NCBI GenBank assembly: GCA_036523795.1
Contig: DATDDN010000021.1
Location: 1 to 29,186 of the forward strand
Reading direction: 5' to 3'
DNA from: 39-52-133 sp036523795
GTDB lineage: Bacteria; Pseudomonadota; Gammaproteobacteria; Burkholderiales; Gallionellaceae
DNA: 29,186 nt
Below the pieces are notes generated by a model. The model saw only the letters and a list, made by a program, of their open reading frames with translations, made no database searches and was not told where the DNA came from. The translations under genes were made by a program, and so were the position numbers. Position 1 is the stretch's first letter; every line of letters begins with the position of its first letter. Positions 17,089 through 24,189 of this stretch are shown here, one piece after another.

Positions 17089-17376
17089 CTATTTAAGCCC
17101 GATCAGATAGGCGATGGCAATGCCGCCGCCGACGATGAGCAGCCAGCCGGCCATGATGGCGCGCCACAGCAGGCCGGTATGGCGCAGCCCCATGAAAAAG
17201 CCGGCCACCATTTCTCCCTTGATGAAGCTGATGGCCAGTACCAGCATGACGATGTGCGTGCCACCCAGCTCCATGTGGCCGATGCCGTAGGTGACTGCTG
17301 TCAGCGCGAGCAGCGCCAGCCAGATGCGCGTGCAGGGTCGGATGAATTGTTTGCGCTGGTTTTCGATGTTGTTCAT
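17089..17376 (-). CDS. norF: NorF-like / cytochrome c oxidase subunit IV family protein
   Basis: This 95-residue protein has three membrane helices (about 16-32, 39-60, 69-93) and the pattern HIVMLVLAISFIKGEMVAGF, then FMGLRH, that marks the prokaryotic cytochrome c oxidase subunit IV family. NorF-type proteins of nor clusters fall here. They are not catalytic and are thought to help stability or full activity of cNOR together with NorE. A good ribosome-binding region (GAGGAGAGGG) precedes the ATG on the minus strand, partly within the 3' side of the hairpin region at 17395-17416. It sits 70 bases after norE and three bases before norQ. Family is clear; the symbol rests on context. Confidence 0.85.
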   Translation of the reverse strand: MNNIENQRKQFIRPCTRIWLALLALTAVTYGIGHMELGGTHIVMLVLAISFIKGEMVAGFFMGLRHTGLLWRAIMAGWLLIVGGGIAIAYLIGLK

Positions 17377-17394
17377 GTTATCCCTCTCCTCAAT

Positions 17395-17416
17395 CCTCTC
17401 CCGAACTAGGGAGAGG
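17395..17416. repeat. Perfect inverted repeat between norE and norF
   Basis: CCTCTCCC (17395-17402) and GGGAGAGG (17409-17416) form an 8-bp perfect stem around a 6-base loop. There is no T-run on either side, so it is not a standard terminator. It lies between norE and the SD of norF and could act as an mRNA processing or stabilising hairpin; hairpins of this CTCTCCC/GGGAGAG type also occur as dispersed small palindromes in proteobacteria. Only one copy is seen in this window. Confidence 0.6.
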
Positions 17417-17446
17417 AGACAAACGTATCGCTGTGCGAACTCTCCA

Positions 17447-18037
17447 TCAACGTATGACGTAAACCAGCGGGAACAGGATCAGCCACACCAGGTCCACCAT
17501 GTGCCAGTAGGATGCCCCGGTTTCGACGCCGGTGTGTTGCTCCGCGGTATAACCGCCGCGCAATGCCTTCACCATGACGGCGGCAAGGATCACCATGCCG
17601 AGAATGACATGCATGAAATGGAAGATGGTGAGCGACAGGTAAAACATGTAGAAGGTGTTGGTGCTGAGCGAGATGCCAGCAGAGAATTTGGCGTGAAACT
17701 CGAACAGCTTGATGACCAGGAATACGGCACCCAGCCCGATGGCGCCGCCTAGCCAGCGCGCACACTGGCGCGCCAGGCCGGCGCGGATGGCTGCCACCGC
17801 GCGCACCACGAAGTAGCTGCTGGTGATCAGAACGACGGTGTTGATTGCGCCCGATTCGCGGTTGAGGAATCTTTGCGAGTCGTTGAACAACTCGACGTGA
17901 TGTGCCCGCGCAAAAGCGTAGGCCAGGAAAAATACGCCGAATGCGAGCAGCTCGGCATAGATGAAGAACCAGATGGCCAGATCGCCGGGCGGTGTGCCCT
18001 GCTGGCGTGCATCGGAGGATAGTTCGGTTGTGCTCAT
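17447..18037 (-). CDS. norE: NorE, cytochrome c oxidase subunit III-like protein
   Basis: This 196-residue protein has five membrane helices and belongs to the heme-copper oxidase subunit III family. In nor clusters the product is NorE, a non-catalytic helper that improves NO reductase activity. The family segments GDLAIWFFIYAEL (first helix), HVILGMVILAAVM and TGVETGASYWHMVDLVWLILFP are clear. The frame stays open 26 codons upstream, across the norB terminator hairpin. MSTTELSSDARQQG at 18037 is the normal N-terminus and is chosen. It is the first gene after the norCB terminator, so accessory genes may depend on read-through or on an undetected local promoter. Confidence 0.9.
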   Translation of the reverse strand: MSTTELSSDARQQGTPPGDLAIWFFIYAELLAFGVFFLAYAFARAHHVELFNDSQRFLNRESGAINTVVLITSSYFVVRAVAAIRAGLARQCARWLGGAIGLGAVFLVIKLFEFHAKFSAGISLSTNTFYMFYLSLTIFHFMHVILGMVILAAVMVKALRGGYTAEQHTGVETGASYWHMVDLVWLILFPLVYVIR

Positions 18038-18077
18038 GCTGCGCTTATAGTGTATGGAATCTGTCGGATATAGGCTT

Positions 18078-18101
18078 AAAAAAGGAGGGGCGAACCCCTC
18101 C
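18078..18101 (-). terminator. Rho-independent terminator after norB
   Basis: On the minus strand GGAGGGG-TTCG-CCCCTCC forms a 7-bp GC-rich stem with the very stable UUCG tetraloop, followed at once by six T residues. It begins 11 bases after the norB stop and ends before norE, so it should cut most norCB transcripts there. Confidence 0.92.
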
Positions 18102-18111
18102 AGTTTTTCTA

Positions 18112-19488
18112 TCACGCTGCTTTTTTGCTATCGCCTCCGGTAAAGAAGCTGACGATGTACAGCACCAGCCCCAGCAGGAAGACAAAGCCGGTGATTTCAC
18201 GCAGCCAGTAGAAGATGGCTATCTTGCCCTGAGTTGTCATGAAATCCAGCGGTGTATCCGACATGCGCTGCAGCCACACCTGCAGGATGCCGGCCGCGGT
18301 GAGGAACAGGGTGATGAACACGATCGCAACGGTCATCAGCCAGAACGACCACATTTCCAGCACCTGGGCCTTGTCGCTGTTGGCGGCGCGGCCGCGCATC
18401 ACCGGCATGGCGTAGGAGATGATGGTCAGCACCACCATCACATACGCACCGTAAAAGGCTATGTGTCCGTGCGCGGCGGTGATCTGGGTGCCGTGTGTGT
18501 AGTAGTTCACCGGTGCCAGCGTGTGCAGGAAGCCCCATACGCCGGCGCCGAGGAAGGCCATCACACCGGTGCCCAATGCCCACAAGGTGGCAGCCTTGTT
18601 GGGATGTTCGCGGCGGCGTCGATTCACCATGTTGAACGCAAACACGGTCATCATGAAGAAGGGAATCGGCTCCAGGGCGGAAAATACCGAGCCGAACCAC
18701 TGCCAGTATTCCGGCGCGCCAATCCAGTAGTAGTGGTGGCCGGTGCCGATGATGCCGGTGATCAGGGTCATGGCGATGATCATGTACAGCCACTTCTCAA
18801 TCACCTCGCGATCCACGCCGGTTACCTTGATCAGCACGAAGGCCAGCAATGCGCCCAGGATCAGTTCCCATACGCCTTCCACCCAGAGATGCACGGTCCA
18901 CCACCAGAAGTATTTGTCGATGGCCAGATTGGAGGAGTTGAAGAAGGAGAAAAGGAAGAATATGGCCAGCCCCCACAGCCCGGCCAGCAGCACCAGACTG
19001 ATCGAAGTCTTGCGGCCTTTCAGTGTGGTCATGCTAATGTTGAACAAGAAGGCCAGTGCGACCACCACAATGCCGAGCTTGGTGGGCAAAGGCTGCTCAA
19101 GGAATTCCCGTCCCATGGTGGGCCACACGTCATTCATGGTCCATTTTGCCAAACCTGCATATGGCACGGTCAGGTAGCCTACGATGGTGAGTGCTCCGGC
19201 AACCAGGAAAATCCAGAACATGACCAGCGCCAATTTCGGGCTGAACAGCTCCGTTTCTGCCTCTTCCGGAATCATGTAATAGGCAGCGCCCATGAAACCG
19301 AACAGCAGCCACACGATCAGCAGATTGGTGTGGACCATGCGCGCAACGTTGAAGGGAATCTCCGGGAACAGGAAGTCGCCGGCGACATATTGGTAGCCCA
19401 TGATCAGGCCGAACAGGATCTGTCCGACAAACAGGGCAATGGCAGCGACGAAGTAAGGCTTCGCGACTGCCTGAGACTTGTATTGCAT
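18112..19488 (-). CDS. norB: Nitric oxide reductase catalytic subunit NorB (cNOR)
   Basis: NorB is the 12-helix membrane subunit that reduces 2 NO to N2O at a heme b3/FeB site. The 458-residue length matches cNOR and lacks the N-terminal extension of quinol-type qNOR. Expected ligands are present: H53 and H342 for heme b, H340 for heme b3 (ITAAHGH), and H200, H251 and H252 for FeB (WWWTVHLW and GTGHHYYW). The conserved glutamates E204 and E273 lie at the active site. A strong SD (GAGGAGG, 19495-19501) stands six bases before the ATG. It follows norC by 42 bases and is ended by a strong terminator. Assigned with confidence. Confidence 0.98.
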   Translation of the reverse strand: MQYKSQAVAKPYFVAAIALFVGQILFGLIMGYQYVAGDFLFPEIPFNVARMVHTNLLIVWLLFGFMGAAYYMIPEEAETELFSPKLALVMFWIFLVAGALTIVGYLTVPYAGLAKWTMNDVWPTMGREFLEQPLPTKLGIVVVALAFLFNISMTTLKGRKTSISLVLLAGLWGLAIFFLFSFFNSSNLAIDKYFWWWTVHLWVEGVWELILGALLAFVLIKVTGVDREVIEKWLYMIIAMTLITGIIGTGHHYYWIGAPEYWQWFGSVFSALEPIPFFMMTVFAFNMVNRRRREHPNKAATLWALGTGVMAFLGAGVWGFLHTLAPVNYYTHGTQITAAHGHIAFYGAYVMVVLTIISYAMPVMRGRAANSDKAQVLEMWSFWLMTVAIVFITLFLTAAGILQVWLQRMSDTPLDFMTTQGKIAIFYWLREITGFVFLLGLVLYIVSFFTGGDSKKAA

Positions 19489-19530
19489 GGTATTCCTCCT
19501 CGTAATTGGAAAGAAAGCGGAATGCGAGAC

Positions 19531-19962
19531 TTATCCTTCGATATTGGGCGGCCAGTTGGAAGTGTTGATTTCACCGGTCCACTTGAGGAATGCCACCAGA
19601 TCGTCCAGCTCCTGATCGGTCAGGTTGAATTGTGGCATCTGGCGACGCGCACCAGGCGTGCCGGCTGCAGGACGGCTCTGGATCCATGCCTTGATGAAGT
19701 CGCCGCCGCGGCGTTTGTATACGTTGCCCAGCTCGGGTGCGTAGTAGGCGCCTTCACCCAGCAGGGTGTGGCAGCCTATGCAGTCGTTCTTTTCCCACAC
19801 TGACTTTCCGTGTATGACTGCAGCAGTTAAATTTTCCCGATGGTCACGCTTGGGTAGTACCTGCATCGTGTCGAAGGTCAAGGCGACCAGGAGCAGGAAA
19901 AAGAATGTCGACCCCCCGATGAATATGTTGCGCGCCATTGACTTGGTAAATGCCTGACTCAT
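19531..19962 (-). CDS. norC: Nitric oxide reductase cytochrome c subunit NorC
   Basis: NorC is the membrane-anchored monoheme cytochrome c that passes electrons from periplasmic cytochromes to NorB. The 143-residue product has one N-terminal anchor helix (about 13-30), the heme motif CIGCH at 61-65 and a Met axial ligand at M109 (RRQMPQF). The typical ending is FLKWTGEINTSNWPPNIEG. A good SD (AGGGAGGT) precedes the ATG. It is the first gene of the nor transcript, preceded by a leader with an NsrR-like repeat and, further upstream, an FNR/DNR-type box. Confidence 0.97.
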   Translation of the reverse strand: MSQAFTKSMARNIFIGGSTFFFLLLVALTFDTMQVLPKRDHRENLTAAVIHGKSVWEKNDCIGCHTLLGEGAYYAPELGNVYKRRGGDFIKAWIQSRPAAGTPGARRQMPQFNLTDQELDDLVAFLKWTGEINTSNWPPNIEG

Positions 19963-20049
19963 GTTTACCTCCCTGAAAGTTAATCACAAGAACATCACCT
20001 GCAACTTCAAAAATACCAAGCAAACTGCGGTACCGCTATTGTGCACTAA

Positions 20050-20072
20050 AAGATGTATAAAAAATGCAGCTT
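20050..20072 (-). promoter_or_regulatory. NsrR-like operator in the norC leader
   Basis: AAGATGTAT (20050-20058), five A residues, then ATGCAGCTT (20064-20072) form an imperfect inverted repeat. This has the layout of the known NsrR site AAGATGyAT-N5-ATrCATCTT, with one base off consensus on the right arm. NsrR is the NO-sensing Fe-S repressor of nor and related genes in many beta- and gammaproteobacteria. The site overlaps the -10 of a possible norC promoter. No nsrR gene is in the window. Confidence 0.6.
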
Positions 20073-20083
20073 TTTAGCGTCAC
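20054..20083 (-). promoter_or_regulatory. Possible second norC promoter overlapping the NsrR-like site
   Basis: On the minus strand GTGACG (20083-20078) is followed after 18 bases by TATACA (20059-20054), which would place transcription start near 20047 and give a leader of about 85 bases. Both hexamers are only moderately close to consensus. The overlap with the NsrR-like repeat is what makes it credible as a repressed promoter. Confidence 0.4.
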
Positions 20084-20164
20084 GAAAACGGTCTCCTCAT
20101 TATTTCAATCTGCATCATCCTTATGCGCAATGAGTAGACCGCGAGCCCAACAGATTTCAAGGAC

Positions 20165-20208
20165 GGAATTTAGTGGATATATCCGCGAAGAAAATTGATC
20201 TGGGTCAA
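20165..20208 (-). promoter_or_regulatory. FNR/DNR-type box and class II promoter facing norCB
   Basis: TTGACCCAGATCAA on the minus strand (20195-20208) fits the TTGAT-N4-ATCAA core of the FNR/DNR/NNR family. TAAATT lies exactly where a -10 falls if the box is centred at -41.5, giving a start near 20160 and a norC leader of about 198 bases. FNR-family regulators activate nor and nir under low oxygen or NO. Which family member acts here cannot be read from the site. Confidence 0.78.
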
Positions 20209-20334
20209 GGAAACGGGACTGTGCACGCAAAATCGGGCTGCTTGCCAAGGGGTCAAGTTTTGCTATCCGGGAGAAATTTGCGTCTTGATTGCTACCTATT
20301 CGTTTGAACAGGAGCACATTTTGCGACGTGTTTT

Positions 20335-20376
20335 TTGATCTGGGTCAATTATAGTGTTGAAATTGTTGCATAGAAT
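20335..20376 (+). promoter_or_regulatory. FNR/DNR-type box and class II promoter of nirS
   Basis: TTGATCTGGGTCAA (20335-20348) is identical base for base to the box at 20195. TAGAAT (20371-20376) sits at the -10 position for a class II promoter centred at -41.5, so transcription should begin near 20383, about 139 bases before the nirS ATG. The surrounding sequence is AT-rich, as expected for a regulated promoter. Strong support for oxygen/NO control of nirS. Confidence 0.85.
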
Positions 20377-20521
20377 CAACAAAAGATGAGTTTTAAATAT
20401 ATAATTAAAATGGTCAACAAATCAAAAGGATAAGCATTCTGTAATTGTTAGTGTTTTTCGGAAATGTTTGAGCAGGTTTGGCAAGTCGGTCCAGTAACTC
20501 AACGTGATAGGGAGAGCCAAC

Positions 20522-22258
20522 ATGAAAAAACGCGGTACGTTTAGAACCACAACCAGGATGCTGATGCTTGCGGCACTGCCGCTGGCCGTTAGCAGCGTTT
20601 TCGCGCAGGAAACAACAGGGCACGATGTCAGCAAGCCGGAAGCTGCCTACCAGGCAGGCGGTTCGCCGCTGGGCAGCGAACCCATGCACCAGAATATCAA
20701 CCCGAAGGCGCCAGCGATGACCGAGGCGGAGTTTCAGCGCGGCAAGCAAATATTTTTTGAGCGTTGCGCCGGGTGTCACGGGGTGCTGCGCAAGGGCGCG
20801 ACGGGAAAGCCGCTGACCCCTGATATTACGCTGGCACGCGGGACGGATTACTTGAAAGTGTTCATTACCTACGGTTCGCCAGCCGGTATGCCGAACTGGG
20901 GAACCTCGGGTGACCTGACCCCGGCTGAGGTGGACATCATGGCGCGTTATGTGCAGCAAGAGCCACCAACACCGCCAGAATATGGTATGAAGGAGATGGA
21001 GTCTGCCTGGAAGGTGTTGGTCGCGCCTAAGGATCGCCCCACCAAACAGATGAACAATCTCAACCTGAAGAACCTGTTCTCGGTCACGCTGCGCGATGCG
21101 GGCAAGATTGCGCTGATTGATGGTGATACCAAGAAGATCGTTTCCATCATCAAGACAGGTTACGCAGTGCACATTTCTCGTATGTCCGCTTCTGGGCGCT
21201 ACCTGTATGTGATCGGGCGTGATGCCAAGATCAACCTGATCGACCTGTGGATGGCAAAACCTGAGACCGTAGCCGAGATCAAGATAGGCCTGGAAGCGCG
21301 CTCCGTCGAAACCTCCAAGTTCAAGGGCTTTGAGGACAAGGTGGCGGTTGCCGGTACCTATTGGCCTCCACAGTTTGTGATCATGGACGGCGACACATTG
21401 AAACCGCGCAAGATTGTGTCTACCCGCGGTATGACGGTTGACCCGCAGGAGTACCATCCCGAGCCCCGCGTGGCATCCATCGTTGCTTCCCACTTCAGGC
21501 CGGAATTTCTGGTCAATGCCAAGGAAACGGGCAAGGTATACATGGTTGATTACTCGGACCTGGCTAACCTGAAGATGACTGTGATCGATGCAGCTCGCTT
21601 CTTGCACGACGGCGGCTTTGACTCCACTGGGCGCTACATGATGGTGGCGGCCAACGCTTCCAACAAGATTGCCGTAGTGGATACCAAAGAGGACAAGCTT
21701 GCTGCCCTGGTTGACGTGGGCAAGACGCCTCACCCTGGCCGTGGCGCCAATTTCCTTGATCCCAAGTTTGGCCCAGTCTGGGCAACCAGCGATTTGGGCG
21801 ATGAGGGCATTTCCCTGATAGGCACTGACCCGGCCAAGCATAAACAGAATGCGTGGAAGGTGGTGCGTACGCTGAAGGGGCAGGGTGGTGGCTCATTGTT
21901 CATCAAGACGAATCCAAAGTCGAAGAATCTGTGGGTGGACTCCCCGCTCAATCCTGATGCCAAGCTTAGCCAGTCTGTCGCCGTGTTTGACATCAGCCAT
22001 CTGGAAAAGGGCTTCGTTACGCTGCCGATCGCCGAATGGGCAGGATTGGGCGACGGGGCCAAGCGTGTCGTGCAGCCGGAATATAACGCTGCCGGCGACG
22101 AAGTATGGTTCTCGGTATGGAGTGCCAAGGACAAGCAGTCAGCCATCGTGGTTGTTGACGACAAGACCCGCAAGCTCAAGGCTGTGATCAAGGATCCGGA
22201 CCTGATTACGCCAACCGGCAAATTTAACGTCAACAATACACAACACGATATCTACTAA
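20522..22258 (+). CDS. nirS: Cytochrome cd1 nitrite reductase NirS
   Basis: NirS is the periplasmic homodimer that reduces nitrite to nitric oxide using heme c and heme d1. The 578-residue precursor has a Sec signal (about 1-28, cleavage after VFA), a cytochrome c domain with CAGCH at 82-86, and an eight-bladed d1 propeller. The proximal d1 ligand is H217 in YAVHISRMS. Candidates for the distal active-site histidines lie in EYHPEPRVASI, VASHFRPEF and FLHDGG. The C-terminus (PTGKFNVNNTQHDIY) is characteristic. GGGAGAG precedes the ATG; an earlier start at 20504 would spoil the signal peptide. First gene of the nir operon. Confidence 0.98.
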   Translation: MKKRGTFRTTTRMLMLAALPLAVSSVFAQETTGHDVSKPEAAYQAGGSPLGSEPMHQNINPKAPAMTEAEFQRGKQIFFERCAGCHGVLRKGATGKPLTPDITLARGTDYLKVFITYGSPAGMPNWGTSGDLTPAEVDIMARYVQQEPPTPPEYGMKEMESAWKVLVAPKDRPTKQMNNLNLKNLFSVTLRDAGKIALIDGDTKKIVSIIKTGYAVHISRMSASGRYLYVIGRDAKINLIDLWMAKPETVAEIKIGLEARSVETSKFKGFEDKVAVAGTYWPPQFVIMDGDTLKPRKIVSTRGMTVDPQEYHPEPRVASIVASHFRPEFLVNAKETGKVYMVDYSDLANLKMTVIDAARFLHDGGFDSTGRYMMVAANASNKIAVVDTKEDKLAALVDVGKTPHPGRGANFLDPKFGPVWATSDLGDEGISLIGTDPAKHKQNAWKVVRTLKGQGGGSLFIKTNPKSKNLWVDSPLNPDAKLSQSVAVFDISHLEKGFVTLPIAEWAGLGDGAKRVVQPEYNAAGDEVWFSVWSAKDKQSAIVVVDDKTRKLKAVIKDPDLITPTGKFNVNNTQHDIY

Positions 22259-22270
22259 GAGGACTGAGTC

Positions 22271-22600
22271 ATGAAGATGCGATATGCGTTGATTCTAGGG
22301 GGGGGCTGGCTGCTTGGCATGCAGTCCGCCAATGCAGGGGTGGATATGACCAAAGGATTGGAACTGGCACAAAAGAGTAACTGTATGTCTTGCCATGCAG
22401 TTGACCGCAAGGTGATGGGGCCAGCCTATCAGGAGGTTGCCAAGAAATACAAGGGTGACAAGGGGGCTGAGGAGATGTTGATCAAGAAGGTCAAGGCTGG
22501 CGGCGCTGGCGTGTGGGGCCCCATCCCCATGCCGGCCAACAGTCCCAAGGTCAGCGACGCCGACATCAAGACGCTGGTGGAGTGGGTCTTGGCACACTGA
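22271..22600 (+). CDS. nirM: Cytochrome c-551, electron donor to NirS
   Basis: This 109-residue precursor has a signal peptide (about 1-22, cleavage after ANA) and a small class I cytochrome c of the c8/c551 type, with heme motif CMSCH at 38-42 and Met ligand M87 in PIPMPAN. Such cytochromes donate electrons to cytochrome cd1 in the periplasm, and nirM next to nirS is a standard arrangement. It begins 12 bases after nirS. The signal-peptide coding region contains a run of eight G residues (22298-22305), which is unusual and could be error-prone, although the frame is intact here. A strong terminator follows 50 bases after the stop. Confidence 0.94.
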   Translation: MKMRYALILGGGWLLGMQSANAGVDMTKGLELAQKSNCMSCHAVDRKVMGPAYQEVAKKYKGDKGAEEMLIKKVKAGGAGVWGPIPMPANSPKVSDADIKTLVEWVLAH

Positions 22601-22650
22601 GGAAGCCTTCTTGTCCAAATCACACGTACATACTGTGATGCCACTCAATA

Positions 22651-22677
22651 CGGGAGTCCTCGAGGCTCCCGTTTTTT
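22651..22677 (+). terminator. Rho-independent terminator between nirM and nirC
   Basis: CGGGAGTC...GGCTCCCG forms an 8-bp stem (one T-G pair) with a 5-base loop at 22651-22671, followed directly by six T residues. It sits inside the nir operon after nirSM, so the heme d1 genes downstream should be expressed at a lower level, by partial read-through or from another promoter. Confidence 0.88.
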
Positions 22678-22694
22678 CGTCCTCTGCCACGCGT

Positions 22695-23033
22695 ATGGCC
22701 CGTGCCATTGCACTGGTGGGGGCATTTATTCTGGGGCCGGCATTGGCAAAGGCGCAGGGTGAGGCACCTGATGCGGCACGGCAACTGCAACTGATTAAGC
22801 TGGTGCGCAATGATTGCGGCTCCTGCCATGGCATGTTGCTGAACGGCGGCCTCGGTCCGACGCTGTTGCCGCAAGCGCTTCGGGACAAGCCGGATGCAAG
22901 CCTGATCGCCACGATTCTGGATGGCCGTAATGGCACGCCCATGCCGCCATGGCGTGCTTTCATGACGGAAGCGGAAGCAGCGTGGATAGTTGAAAATCTC
23001 AAACAAGGATTTCCCGATGTTCAAGCGAAATAG
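22695..23033 (+). CDS. nirC: NirC, small periplasmic cytochrome c (c55X)
   Basis: NirC is a monoheme cytochrome c of denitrification clusters, proposed as an electron carrier to NirS or in heme d1 maturation. The ATG at 22695 gives 112 residues with a clean signal peptide (MARAIALVGAFILGPALAKA) and the heme motif CGSCH at 41-45. M83 in NGTPMPPW is the likely axial ligand. Earlier in-frame starts (22611 TTG, 22638 ATG) would put the nirM terminator inside the coding region and lose the signal peptide, so they are rejected. No clear SD is visible. The stop lies inside nirF, overlapping it by 17 bases. Confidence 0.87.
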   Translation: MARAIALVGAFILGPALAKAQGEAPDAARQLQLIKLVRNDCGSCHGMLLNGGLGPTLLPQALRDKPDASLIATILDGRNGTPMPPWRAFMTEAEAAWIVENLKQGFPDVQAK

Positions 23034-24189
23034 CATCTGCATCATTATGCTGCTGGCGCTGTCAGCCTGCAGCTCCGCGCCGTTACGTGGAACTGGCGAC
23101 CTTGGGCTGGTGATCGAACGTGCCACCGGCAGCGTTCAGGAGCTGGATACCACGCATCAAAGCAGTCTTGGAAGAATCACGGGGCTGGGCGATCTCTCCC
23201 ATGCCTCGCTGAACTATTCGCGTGACGAGCGTTACGCCTATGTATTTGGCCGTGATGGCGGGCTGAGCAAGATCGACATGTTGCGTCAGACGCTGGACAA
23301 GCGCGTGATGCAATCCGGCAACAGCATCGGTGGCGCCATTTCGCAGGATGGCCGCCTGGTTGCGGTGGCGAACTATACGCCCGGCGGCGTCAAGATTTTT
23401 GACGCGGCCAGCCTTGAGCTGGTTGCCGATATTCCTGCGATCGGTGTGAACGGACAGGCGTCAAAAGTGGTCGGTCTGGTGGATGCACCGGGGAGGCGCT
23501 TTGTGTTCAGCCTGTACGATGCGGGCGAAATCTGGGTGGCAGATGTGCGCGACCCGGTGCATCCTGTTCTGACCAAATTCCCCGCTATCGGCAAGGAGCC
23601 CTATGACGGCATGATCACCGCCGACGGGCGCTTTTACATTGCCGGCCTGTTCGGCGAGGACGGCCTGGCATTGCTGGATCTGTGGAATATCCAGGCAGGC
23701 GTGAAGCGCATCTTGCCCAACTACGGCAAAGGCGAACAGAAGCTGCCTGTGTTCAAGATGCCGCACCTCGAGGGCTGGGCTGCCACCGGCAACGAGCTGC
23801 TGGTTCCGGCGGTGGGGCATCACGAAGTGCTGGTGATCGACCAGAACAACTGGAAGGAAAGCGCTCGCATTCCGGTGCACGGTCAGCCTGTGTTCGTGGT
23901 GGCCCGGCCGGACAACCGCCAGGTGTGGGTCAACTTCGCCTTTCCAGACAACGATACCGTGCAGGTGATCGATGTTCCCTCGCGCACCATCGTCAAGACG
24001 CTGAAGCCCGGCAAGGGCGTGCTGCATCTGGAGTTTACGCCGCGTGGCGAGCAGGTGTGGGTCTCGGTGCGCGATGAAAATCGCATTGACGTCTACGACA
24101 GTGAAACTTACGCCAAAGTGGGCGAGATCAAGGCGGACAACCCCAGCGGCATCTTCTTTACGCCGCGCGCACACAGGATAGGGATGTGA
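23017..24189 (+). CDS. nirF: Heme d1 biosynthesis protein NirF (predicted lipoprotein)
   Basis: NirF is an NirS-like beta-propeller without a cytochrome c domain that is required for a late step of heme d1 synthesis. The 390-residue product starts with a lipoprotein signal, lipobox LSAC with Cys18, so it is probably anchored in the membrane facing the periplasm. Propeller repeats are visible (SRDERYAYVFGRDGGLSKID, then SQDGRLVAVANYTPGGVKIF, then TPRGEQVWVSVRDENRIDVY). ATG at 23017 has AAGGA just upstream; an earlier TTG at 22990 would add nine residues before the signal and is rejected. It overlaps nirC by 17 bases and nirDL by one base, indicating coupled translation. Confidence 0.95.
   Translation: MFKRNSICIIMLLALSACSSAPLRGTGDLGLVIERATGSVQELDTTHQSSLGRITGLGDLSHASLNYSRDERYAYVFGRDGGLSKIDMLRQTLDKRVMQSGNSIGGAISQDGRLVAVANYTPGGVKIFDAASLELVADIPAIGVNGQASKVVGLVDAPGRRFVFSLYDAGEIWVADVRDPVHPVLTKFPAIGKEPYDGMITADGRFYIAGLFGEDGLALLDLWNIQAGVKRILPNYGKGEQKLPVFKMPHLEGWAATGNELLVPAVGHHEVLVIDQNNWKESARIPVHGQPVFVVARPDNRQVWVNFAFPDNDTVQVIDVPSRTIVKTLKPGKGVLHLEFTPRGEQVWVSVRDENRIDVYDSETYAKVGEIKADNPSGIFFTPRAHRIGM

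Noticed and set aside
17992..19803. 603-codon plus-strand frame
   Set aside because: Antisense to norB and norC, very His/Gln/Glu-rich, no recognisable domain.
20244..20258. TTGCC-AAGGG-GTCAA as a third FNR-type box
   Set aside because: One arm is off consensus and the spacer is five instead of four bases, so the geometry is wrong.
20414..21841. 475-codon minus-strand frame over nirS and its leader
   Set aside because: Antisense to the certain nirS gene; no motif and no start signal.
22611..22694. Longer nirC starting at TTG 22611 or ATG 22638
   Set aside because: It would place the terminator hairpin within the gene and bury the signal peptide behind 19-28 unlikely residues.
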